This document shows, piece after piece, positions 1 to 5,887 of a stretch of 14,334 bases of DNA. Below the pieces are notes generated by a model. That model saw nothing but the letters and a program-made list of their open reading frames with translations. It had not been told where the DNA came from and ran no database searches. Both the position numbers and the translations under genes were made by a program. The stretch is taken from assembly GCA_902766655.1 (NCBI GenBank), contig CACXEL010000417.1, positions 1 through 14,334 of the forward strand, in the 5' to 3' direction. The first letter of the stretch is position 1; each line of letters opens with the position of its first letter. This DNA comes from an uncultured Lachnospiraceae bacterium. GTDB taxonomy: Bacteria > Bacillota > Clostridia > Lachnospirales > Lachnospiraceae.

Positions 1-68
1 ACTTTACAGTGTAAAAAATGAATGAACCGATGAATATACACTGCTAAACTGACAATAATGATTGTCTG

Positions 69-338
69 GTGAGAGTTGGACAAGCTGCTTTATTGTTCAC
101 ACAGAATAACGTCGAGACGGTTATTCTATTGTCCCAACAAAAGCCAGATGAATATATCCATATAGATTTGGACCTGAAAGAGATTGATGATTTTATCATT
201 TGTCAATGGTTTTCTCTTCAGATGGTATTACACGGAGAAAGCGTTGACACAGGACCAACCTGGAGGCCAAAGCTCAGGACTATGAACTTCCGTAGCAGGA
301 TACGGCCCCTTACTCAATTAATTCCCCCAGGAGGATGA
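69..338 (+). pseudogene. Relic of an RNA methyltransferase-like C-terminal segment
   Basis: An 89-codon GTG-initiated frame with no convincing ribosome binding site; the frame upstream is closed by TAA at 45-47. Residues about 11-37 (core NVETVILLSQQKPDEYI) resemble, from memory of the family, the segment joining the end of the catalytic domain (VETVVLLS) to the C-terminal extension of clostridial 23S rRNA (uracil-5-)-methyltransferases of the RumA/RlmD group. The resemblance stops at about residue 37, and the remaining residues look like random translation. The catalytic and SAM-binding parts are absent. The stretch is visibly AT-richer than everything downstream until about position 240, which suits a decayed or transferred fragment. 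It could also be a non-coding stretch with chance similarity. Confidence 0.35.
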
Positions 339-341
339 CAG

Positions 342-1133
342 ATGAATTATCTTGAAAATTACTACAATCACTACGACGAAGAAGGCCGTCTTCTATACAG
401 GCACGGTCAGGTGGAGTACATCACCACCCAGAAGTACATTCATCGGTGCATCGAAGCGTGTTCGGCCGGAAAAATCCTGGAGGTCGGTGCCGGGACAGGC
501 CGGTACAGCGTATCCCTGGCCAGGGAAGGCTTTCAGGTCACCGCCGTTGAACTGGTTGCGCATAACATTGACCAGCTGAAGCGGAAGCTGGACGGATCCG
601 AGAAGATCACTGTGCTCCAGGGAAATGCCCTGGACCTGTCTGCATTTGATGACGGGAGCTTTGATATTACGCTCGTGCTGGGCCCCATGTATCATCTCTA
701 CTCAAAGCAGGAGAAGGTGCAGGCGCTGTCCGAGGCAGTCCGCGTGACAAAGCAGGGCGGCTATATCCTGGTGGCCTACTGTATGAACGAGCCGACGGTG
801 GTCCAGTATGTGTTTGGAGAGAACACGCTCTCGGAGCACCTGGATTCTCATATGCTGACAGAGGACTGGCACTGCATCAGCGAACCCAAAGACCTCTTTG
901 AACTGATCCGCACGGAGGAAATAGCGGAGCTGGATGCGGAGGTCCCGGTGGAGCGCATCAAGCTCGTGGCCACGGACGGCGCCACGAACTATATGCGTCC
1001 TGTTATCGATTCCATGACCGACGAGGTCTTCGGGAAATGGCTGGAATACCATCTTGCCATCTGCGAGCGGCAGGATCTGATCGGAGCCTCCCATCATACA
1101 CTGGACATTTTGAAGAAAAATGCCGGAAAATGA
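342..1133 (+). CDS. Class I SAM-dependent methyltransferase
   Basis: A 263-residue predicted cytoplasmic methyltransferase that would transfer a methyl group from S-adenosylmethionine to an unknown substrate. The Rossmann-fold SAM site is clear: motif I ILEVGAGTG at residues 45-53, an acidic residue ending strand 2 (E70, in VTAVEL) that would bind the SAM ribose, a motif IV-like strand around 109-119 (DITLVLGPMYHL), and a following GGYILVAY strand at 139-146. The C-terminal third carries the CERQDLIGASHHTLDIL segment that I recall from many Firmicutes proteins of this type. The start is set by AGGAGG at 329-334, seven bases before the ATG. Length is normal for a stand-alone class I enzyme. 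It is monocistronic, ending at a hairpin shared with the convergent metal-binding lipoprotein gene. The substrate (small molecule, protein or RNA) cannot be read from the sequence. Confidence 0.9.
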   Translation: MNYLENYYNHYDEEGRLLYRHGQVEYITTQKYIHRCIEACSAGKILEVGAGTGRYSVSLAREGFQVTAVELVAHNIDQLKRKLDGSEKITVLQGNALDLSAFDDGSFDITLVLGPMYHLYSKQEKVQALSEAVRVTKQGGYILVAYCMNEPTVVQYVFGENTLSEHLDSHMLTEDWHCISEPKDLFELIRTEEIAELDAEVPVERIKLVATDGATNYMRPVIDSMTDEVFGKWLEYHLAICERQDLIGASHHTLDILKKNAGK

Positions 1134-1144
1134 AGACAAGATGA

Positions 1145-1180
1145 AAAAGGCCCTGCCCCGTTCATGGGGCAGGACCTTTT
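1145..1180. terminator. Bidirectional hairpin terminator between convergent genes
   Basis: CTGCCCC (1153-1159) pairs with GGGGCAG (1166-1172) around a 6-nt loop. The outer AAAAGG and CCTTTT arms extend the stem with one C/A mismatch on the plus strand. Read on the minus strand, that mismatch becomes a U-G wobble and the hairpin is followed by five T, so it should work better for the lipoprotein gene than for the methyltransferase gene. It lies just after the stop of one gene and about 60 bases beyond the stop of the other. Confidence 0.8.
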
Positions 1181-1243
1181 CGTCTGTCAATGTCTGATTG
1201 GTTCTCCGGACAGGAGCCGGAGCCTCACCCCGGGAGCACTTTC

Positions 1244-2233
1244 TTATTGCAGCGCCGCCTTGAGGACCGCAAGGTTCTTTTCCATGGCGGCCAGGTAGTC
1301 GGCTCCGGCGTCGATATCTGCCGAGGTGACGGACTGGAGGGAGTCCAGGCTCAGGATCTGCTGGTCCTTGGCCGAGGTATTCTCGACAATCGTTTCCGCG
1401 ATCCGATGATCAGACCCTTCGATGGTCAGAACGCTGTGGAGTGAGAGCTCATCCACCTTGCCGGCGAGGAAGGTGACAGTTTCGAAGCTGGCATCGGTCT
1501 CCGCGGAGCAGCCGGCGAAGGCGGCATAGTAGGAAAGACCGTAATCGTCCGCCAGGTAACGGAAGGGGAAGCGGTCACCAAAGAGGAGGGTGGAGACCTG
1601 TGCTTCCGCCACGGTGTCAGCGTAGGCCTGGTCCAAGGTGGCCAGCTTGGTGCAGTAGGCGTCAGCGTTGGCGGTGTAGGCCGCGGCATTGTCGACGTCG
1701 ATGGAGGAGAGCGTTTCGGAGATGGCCTTCACAAGAACAGAAGCGTTGCGGAGAGAGAGCCAGACGTGCTCATCGTACTCAGGGCCCTCTTCGCGATCAT
1801 GTTCTTCGTCGGCATGCTCTTCCTCCTGCATGCCCTCGACGATCTCCTCCTCCTTGGCGGACTCCCCAAGGATGTCCAGAAGATTCAGGACGACCATGTC
1901 CTTGTTGACCGCCATCTCCAAGGCGTCCTCGACCCAGTCGTCGGAGGGGCCGCCGACGTAGATGAAGAGGTCGCAGGTGGATATCTTCAGGATATCCTCG
2001 GCCGTGGGCTGGTAGCTGTGGAGGTCGACGCCGTTGTCGATGAGCAGGGTGAGGTCGACGCCCTGAGCCTCGTCACCCAGGATGTTTTTGACCCAGTCGT
2101 ATTCGGGGAAAATGGTGGCGACGATTGTAAGGCCGTCATTTTCATGTGCCGCTGGAGCGGATGCACTTCCGCAGGCGGAAAGGCACCCGGCTGTAAGGAT
2201 GGCGGAAATGAGGAGAGACATCAGTTTTTTCAT
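1244..2233 (-). CDS. ZnuA/AdcA-like metal ABC transporter substrate-binding lipoprotein
   Basis: A 329-residue cluster A-1 (ZnuA/TroA family) binding protein, predicted to be anchored outside the membrane and to capture zinc or manganese for an ABC importer. The N-terminus is a lipoprotein signal peptide with lipobox LSAC and the lipidated cysteine at C21. Metal-site signatures are H72 in GVDLHSYQPT, an acidic/His loop at about residues 125-155 with H140 and H145, and H156 in YDEHVWLSLRNA. The third classical histidine is not seen: that region reads FGDRFPFRYLADDYGL (219-233), followed by AFAGCSAETDASF, a pattern I recall from a clostridial subgroup. The start is M at 2233 (MKKLMSLL), preceded by GGAG; the frame is open 54 codons further upstream, but that part overlaps the promoter. 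No permease or ATPase partner is in the window, so it is an orphan binding protein here. Confidence 0.92.
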   Translation of the reverse strand: MKKLMSLLISAILTAGCLSACGSASAPAAHENDGLTIVATIFPEYDWVKNILGDEAQGVDLTLLIDNGVDLHSYQPTAEDILKISTCDLFIYVGGPSDDWVEDALEMAVNKDMVVLNLLDILGESAKEEEIVEGMQEEEHADEEHDREEGPEYDEHVWLSLRNASVLVKAISETLSSIDVDNAAAYTANADAYCTKLATLDQAYADTVAEAQVSTLLFGDRFPFRYLADDYGLSYYAAFAGCSAETDASFETVTFLAGKVDELSLHSVLTIEGSDHRIAETIVENTSAKDQQILSLDSLQSVTSADIDAGADYLAAMEKNLAVLKAALQ

Positions 2234-2275
2234 AGTAATAATCTCCGTGGGAGAAAGACTTTTCGCGTATGGGAG

Positions 2276-2296
2276 GGGCAGGTCAGAGGCCTGCCC
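2276..2296 (-). other. Hairpin in the 5' leader of the metal-binding lipoprotein gene
   Basis: GGGCAGG (2276-2282) and CCTGCCC (2290-2296) form a perfect 7-bp stem with a 7-nt loop. It sits between the predicted transcription start (about 2306) and the start codon at 2233, inside a leader of about 70 nt. It may stabilise the transcript or affect expression. No T-run follows on the minus strand, so it does not look like a terminator. Confidence 0.45.
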
Positions 2297-2312
2297 GTTT
2301 GAATCGAAGCAC

Positions 2313-2340
2313 ATTATAGCATGCGGAAGCCAAAAGTCAA
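2313..2340 (-). promoter_or_regulatory. Sigma-A promoter of the metal-binding lipoprotein gene
   Basis: On the minus strand, TTGACT (2340-2335) lies 16 bp before a consensus TATAAT (2318-2313), predicting transcription from about 2306 toward the lipoprotein gene. Five of six -35 bases and all six -10 bases match the vegetative consensus. Confidence 0.75.
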
Positions 2341-2363
2341 TGGATTTGGAAATGATTTTCAAA

Positions 2364-2380
2364 TTCAGACCTGGTCTGAA
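2364..2380. promoter_or_regulatory. 17-bp palindrome between divergent promoters (candidate operator)
   Basis: TTCAGACC T GGTCTGAA is a perfect 8+1+8 inverted repeat. It lies upstream of the minus-strand promoter (-35 at 2335-2340) and directly before the plus-strand -35 (2386-2391). Its centre is near -50 for the esterase gene and near -66 for the lipoprotein gene, a typical activator position for both. I do not recognise the cognate regulator. Confidence 0.5.
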
Positions 2381-2385
2381 AGCTT

Positions 2386-2414
2386 TTGGAATCAAGGTAT
2401 ATCTGTGTTATACT
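2386..2414 (+). promoter_or_regulatory. Extended -10 promoter of the sialate O-acetylesterase-like gene
   Basis: TTGGAA (2386-2391), a 17-bp spacer, then TGTTATACT with TATACT at 2409-2414 and the extended TG at 2406-2407. Transcription would start near 2421, giving a leader of about 137 nt. A second TATAAT at 2534-2539 has no -35 and would place the start inside the ribosome binding site, so it was not chosen. Confidence 0.6.
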
Positions 2415-2557
2415 TAATGCATAACTTCCGACTGTCTACGGTGAAAAAGGGGAGACCGGAGAAAAATGGCCCGTCTTCCCTGAAATCCGGTGAGGGCGCG
2501 GGACAAGAGTGAGCTAGAGTTCCATACAAATCATATAATGGCTTCAGGAGGGCAAGC

Positions 2558-4138
2558 ATGTTACAGACAGCATTGATTTTCGGCGACAATATGATCCTGC
2601 AGCGGGGCAAGGAGATCCCGGTCTGGGGAACGGCTGCGCCCGGCGCGGAGGTGGCGGTATCCATTCAGGGAGTGAGCGCGAAAGCCTCTGCGAATGCGGA
2701 GGGGGCCTGGCGTGTCATCCTTCCGGCGCTCAGTACGTCTTTTGATGAGACAATGACCATCATGTCCGGGGACGAGCAGCTGGTTTTCGGCGGCGTCATG
2801 GTAGGCGAGGTCTGGCTGGCAGGCGGCCAGTCCAACATGGAGTTCCATATGCGCTACGATGCCGACATCGCCTCAGAAAAGGAGATTTGCGCGGGCAGGA
2901 ATATCCGCTTTTTCGATTATCCCGAGGTCTCCTACCCGGAGCAGATCCATGAGGCAGATTACGGCAAGGAGTACGGCTTCTGGAGAAAGCCGGAGGCGGA
3001 CCAGCTGGAGCGGTTCTCGGCCGTAGGCTGGTACTTTGCCTCGGAGCTGGAAAATAAATACCATATCCCCGTCGGTATCATCGGCTGTAACTGGGGCGGT
3101 ACCCCGGCCTGCGCCTGGATGCCCGAGGAGGATATAGTGAAGGGCGGTGGCCAGGTTCTGCTGGACGAGTACAAATCTGCCCTTGAGAACCTGGACCTGG
3201 CAGAATATGAAGAGACATTCAGGGCCAATCCCATGTCCTGGCGGACAGACCAGCTGGCGGACCCCATCGGTGACCTGATGCTGTTCGGCTGTACCATGGA
3301 GGAATTAGGGGCAAAGCTGGCCGAGATGGGAGTCGATCTCACGGCTTCTGATCCTTCCGCCTTCCTCCCGCCCGTTGGCCCCAAATATGAGAGGAGGCCC
3401 TGCGGCCTCTACGAGGCCATGCTGAAGCCTCTGGCCCCCTACGGCATCCGCGGTGTGATCTGGTACCAGGGGGAGACCGACGGAGATACCCATCCCGAAC
3501 TCTACCACCTCATCTTCCCGGCCATGATCGGGAGCTGGCGGAAGCTCTGGGGAGAGCAGCTGCCCTTCCTCTTCACCCAGATTGCCGGCCTCGACCAGTG
3601 GATGGACTGCCGCGGCGAGCCTTATGTGAAGATCCGCGCTGCCCAGCAGTACACGGAGGATACCGTGCCCGGCACCGCCATGGCGGTCACCTCCGACGTG
3701 GGCATGGAGTTCGACATTCATCCCAAGAAGAAGCAGCCCGTGGGCCGGCGCCTGGCCCTCCTGGCTGAAAACAAGGTCTACGGGGATGACGTGCTCTGCA
3801 AGGCTCCGACCCTCCTTGAGGCGGCCATTTCGGATGGTCGCGCTGTGCTGACCTTCGCCAACGCCGGCGAGGGACTGACCCTTAAGGAGACAGTGCCCTA
3901 CGGGCAGGTAGTCGGAGCGGACAGGCCGGGCGGACTGCAGATCTTCCAGGACGGCGCGGAGCTGCCGGCGGATACCTTCCGCGCCTCCGCCTCCGGGAAT
4001 CAGATGATCGTCGAAAGCCCTGCCATCAAGGCGGGCCGCGCGACGGTGGTCCGGCTCGCCCAGACCGGCTGGTATCTGGTCAACCTTTACAACAGCAACG
4101 ACATTCCGGCGAGACCTGCGGCGGTCGCCGGACATTGA
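2558..4138 (+). CDS. Sialate O-acetylesterase-like SGNH hydrolase (carbohydrate esterase)
   Basis: A 526-residue protein of the sialate O-acetylesterase / DUF303 (CE20-like) group, which removes acetyl or similar acyl groups from sugars. N-terminal TALIFGDNMILQR and PVWGTAAPG are family hallmarks. The predicted nucleophile is S92 in GGQSNMEF; the glycine/asparagine oxyanion block is IGCNWGGT, followed by WYQGETD at about 302-308, and the Asp/His pair is D386 and H388 in FDIHP. There is no signal peptide, so it should act inside the cell on imported sugars. The start ATG follows AGGAGGG (2546-2552) by five bases, and the N-terminus matches the family. It is monocistronic: promoter upstream, terminator directly downstream. 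True specificity (sialic acid, xylan or other acylated sugars) is not evident, and no sialic acid genes are nearby. Confidence 0.9.
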   Translation: MLQTALIFGDNMILQRGKEIPVWGTAAPGAEVAVSIQGVSAKASANAEGAWRVILPALSTSFDETMTIMSGDEQLVFGGVMVGEVWLAGGQSNMEFHMRYDADIASEKEICAGRNIRFFDYPEVSYPEQIHEADYGKEYGFWRKPEADQLERFSAVGWYFASELENKYHIPVGIIGCNWGGTPACAWMPEEDIVKGGGQVLLDEYKSALENLDLAEYEETFRANPMSWRTDQLADPIGDLMLFGCTMEELGAKLAEMGVDLTASDPSAFLPPVGPKYERRPCGLYEAMLKPLAPYGIRGVIWYQGETDGDTHPELYHLIFPAMIGSWRKLWGEQLPFLFTQIAGLDQWMDCRGEPYVKIRAAQQYTEDTVPGTAMAVTSDVGMEFDIHPKKKQPVGRRLALLAENKVYGDDVLCKAPTLLEAAISDGRAVLTFANAGEGLTLKETVPYGQVVGADRPGGLQIFQDGAELPADTFRASASGNQMIVESPAIKAGRATVVRLAQTGWYLVNLYNSNDIPARPAAVAGH

Positions 4139-4152
4139 GGGGGATTCTGCAG

Positions 4153-4193
4153 GGCAGGATCCGTGATTCAGGACACAGCTGTCGGATCCTGCC
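4153..4193 (+). terminator. Rho-independent terminator after the esterase gene
   Basis: GGCAGGATCCG (4153-4163) pairs perfectly with CGGATCCTGCC (4183-4193) around a 19-nt loop, followed by ACCTTTTAT. It begins 15 bases after the esterase stop codon. The next 110 bases before the alpha/beta hydrolase contain no promoter I can defend. Confidence 0.8.
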
Positions 4194-4318
4194 ACCTTTT
4201 ATGTGCCGGCAGAAGGCAGGACGCCCTGCTCTTGTGGCTGTCCTTGCCCTGACGACGTCTTTGGAGGTCCCCGGCCCCCTTCCCCCCGCCCAGCCGCGAA
4301 AGAGAGATGCACTCAGAT

Positions 4319-5083
4319 ATGATACGTTATTATGACATAAATACGGCGGGTCACAGTATTCGCTGTAAGCTTTACTGCAACGATGTGCACAAGATCGGCA
4401 AGGTCGTCATTTACGGGCACGGCTTCGGCGGGCACAAGGACAACAAGGCGGCCGAGCGGTTCGCTCTGCGGGCCATCTCCCGGTTCAAAAAGTCCGCGGT
4501 CCTGACCTTTGACCTCCCCTGCCACGGGGCGGACGGTAAGAAGAAGCTTCTGCTTGACGACTGCCTGACCTACATTGCGCTGATCATCGAGGACTGTAAG
4601 ACGCGCTTTGGCACGGAGGACGTGTTCGCCTACGCAACCAGCTTCGGCGGCTTTCTGATTCTCAAATACCTGGCTGACCGGGGCAATCCTTTTCGAAAAA
4701 TCGCCCTCCGATGCCCGGCAGTGGACATGTACGCAGTCATCACCCACAGCATCATCACCCCCGAAGCCATGGAGAAGCTGGACAAGGGGAAGGACGTTCT
4801 GGTCGGCTTCGACCGGATGGTAAAGGTGGGCAGTCAGTTCCTGGATGACCTTCGGGCCGAAGACCTGCGGCATCACGATTTTATGGAGTACGCGGACGAT
4901 ATCCTGATCCTCCACGGGACCAAGGATGAGATCATTTCCTTCGACGACGTGGCTGCCTTTGCGGATGACAACGTGATCGAGTTCGTGCCGGTGGAAAATG
5001 CAGACCACCGCTTTTCGGACCCGGGCGGCATGGACCTGGCCATCGCGGCCATTCTGGACTTCTTCGCGCCGGCCATGTCGTGA
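4319..5083 (+). CDS. Alpha/beta hydrolase (serine esterase/peptidase-like fold)
   Basis: A 254-residue cytoplasmic alpha/beta hydrolase (258 residues if an ATG at 4307 is used). The fold signatures, numbered from the 4307 start, are the HG oxyanion motif in VVIYGHGFGGHKD (33-45), the nucleophile elbow AYATSFGGF with S112, an acid residue D207 in LHGTKDEI, and H234 in NADHRF. The elbow reads A-T-S-F-G rather than the usual G-x-S-x-G. There is no signal peptide. The GA-rich stretch at 4298-4306 directly abuts the 4307 ATG but stands about 12 bases before the 4319 ATG, so the inner start is slightly preferred; neither has a strong ribosome binding site. It is followed 38 bases later by a phosphatase gene, probably in one operon. 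The substrate is unknown; feruloyl/acyl esterase or S9-like peptidase activities are possible. Confidence 0.85.
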   Translation: MIRYYDINTAGHSIRCKLYCNDVHKIGKVVIYGHGFGGHKDNKAAERFALRAISRFKKSAVLTFDLPCHGADGKKKLLLDDCLTYIALIIEDCKTRFGTEDVFAYATSFGGFLILKYLADRGNPFRKIALRCPAVDMYAVITHSIITPEAMEKLDKGKDVLVGFDRMVKVGSQFLDDLRAEDLRHHDFMEYADDILILHGTKDEIISFDDVAAFADDNVIEFVPVENADHRFSDPGGMDLAIAAILDFFAPAMS

Positions 5084-5121
5084 GGGTGACGACCGCTGTG
5101 CCCGGAGAGGGAGGAATCGGA

Positions 5122-5577
5122 ATGAAGAGAATTCTGGTAAAATCGGTCTACGACGCTTTCGACTACGTGATGGACCACTATTTTCCCGCCGGCCAGAGAA
5201 AGTTCGCGCCGCGGTCGGACACTTATGCGGTGATTTCCATCCAGGATACGCACACGCAGGGGTTCGGTGTTCGTTTTCAGGAAAATGAATTCTGCCGGGG
5301 CGTCCTCACCTTGTATTTTGATGATGTGGAAAGGCCTGTCGAGGGAGCGGTACTCTTTACGGAGGACCAGGCCAGGGAAGTGATTGATTTTGTTATGTCC
5401 ATGGGGAAGGCGGAGACCCTTCTCGTCCACTGTTACGGCGGCGAGTCGCGGTCCAGGGCTGTGGGCGCCTTCGCCGCGAAAATGCTCGGGGCGGACAATT
5501 CCCGGCTGATGAAGACAGGTCACCCGAACCGGCATGTCCTCGCCACACTGGAGAAGGTATGGTCGGAACGGGTGTGA
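5122..5577 (+). CDS. Dual-specificity/tyrosine phosphatase-like protein
   Basis: A 151-residue predicted cytoplasmic cysteine phosphatase. The CX5R P-loop is explicit in LLVHCYGGESRSRA, with catalytic C104 and R110. An upstream YFDDVERP segment offers D67 or D68 as the general acid, and the helix after the P-loop (AVGAFAAKMLG) is typical of DSP/PTP folds. The start at 5122 follows a GGGAGG site by seven bases. A GTG at 5080 overlapping the preceding stop would add 14 residues but lacks that spacing. It lies 38 bases after the alpha/beta hydrolase gene and is probably co-transcribed. Small proteins of this form in bacteria may act on phosphoproteins, phosphosugars or nucleotides; nothing here separates these. 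Confidence 0.8.
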   Translation: MKRILVKSVYDAFDYVMDHYFPAGQRKFAPRSDTYAVISIQDTHTQGFGVRFQENEFCRGVLTLYFDDVERPVEGAVLFTEDQAREVIDFVMSMGKAETLLVHCYGGESRSRAVGAFAAKMLGADNSRLMKTGHPNRHVLATLEKVWSERV

Positions 5578-5654
5578 GACCACAGTGAGTCGGTCATTGA
5601 AATAATGTTTAGAAGATGGGGCTGCCGTATTGAACGGTATCCGGTTGTCTGCAG

Positions 5655-5677
5655 CAGGCGTTTCTGACAAATGCCTG
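5655..5677 (+). other. Hairpin downstream of the phosphatase gene
   Basis: CAGGCGTTT (5655-5663) and AAATGCCTG (5669-5677) form a 9-bp stem with one G-U pair and a 5-nt loop, 78 bases after the phosphatase stop. No T-run follows, so it may be a 3' end or leader structure and not a classical terminator. Confidence 0.35.
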
Positions 5678-5693
5678 GCGTGGGCAATGCGGA

Positions 5694-5705
5694 TATTGCG
5701 CAATA
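5694..5705. promoter_or_regulatory. 12-bp palindrome with a central CpG (candidate LacI-type operator)
   Basis: TATTGCGCAATA is a perfect even-centred inverted repeat whose middle dinucleotide is CG, the layout typical of LacI-family operators. It lies about 28 bp upstream of an extended -10 element at 5733-5738 and ahead of the GH32 gene. A LacI-family repressor is encoded at 9416-10414, but a direct link is inference; I found no second copy near its own promoter. Confidence 0.35.
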
Positions 5706-5729
5706 CGACAGTCTTTTGTGCGTTTTGCA

Positions 5730-5738
5730 TGATAAAAT
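5730..5738 (+). promoter_or_regulatory. Possible upstream extended -10 promoter of the GH32 gene
   Basis: TGATAAAAT gives an extended TG element and TAAAAT at 5733-5738. No good -35 is visible at 16-18 bp. It would be a distal promoter with a leader of about 145 nt. Confidence 0.3.
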
Positions 5739-5809
5739 GTTCGAATAATGGGATGTTTTCACAAAATTTCACCAATGACGGCCAATATAAGGAGAATTCT
5801 CGCGGTTTT

Positions 5810-5818
5810 TGCTATAAT
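5810..5818 (+). promoter_or_regulatory. Extended -10 promoter of the GH32 gene
   Basis: TGCTATAAT combines an extended TG (5810-5811) with a perfect TATAAT (5813-5818). The -35 region is poor, as is common for extended -10 promoters. Transcription would start near 5825, leaving a leader of about 63 nt that begins with the palindrome at 5830-5844. Confidence 0.55.
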
Positions 5819-5829
5819 GGCAAGAGGTA

Positions 5830-5844
5830 CCGGACAATGTCCGG
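5830..5844. promoter_or_regulatory. 15-bp palindromic operator candidate just after the GH32 transcription start
   Basis: CCGGACA A TGTCCGG is a perfect 7+1+7 inverted repeat at about +5 to +20 relative to the TATAAT-derived start, the position where a bound repressor would block transcription. In RNA it could also fold, though the loop would be too tight to use the whole repeat. The regulator is unknown. Confidence 0.5.
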
Positions 5845-5887
5845 ACGTGATTTCATCCAACAATCATATCTGAAGGAGGATTCCGAC

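Noticed and set aside
2534..2539. TATAAT close to the esterase start codon
   Set aside because: No -35 at suitable spacing, and the resulting transcript would start within the ribosome binding site.
4135..4335. 66-codon frame between the esterase and the alpha/beta hydrolase
   Set aside because: Starts inside the esterase gene, spans the terminator hairpin, and overlaps the next gene; no homology recognised.
5630..5887. 86-codon N-terminal extension of the GH32 frame
   Set aside because: Begins at TTG without a ribosome binding site and runs through two promoters and two palindromes; AGGAGG directly precedes the ATG at 5888.
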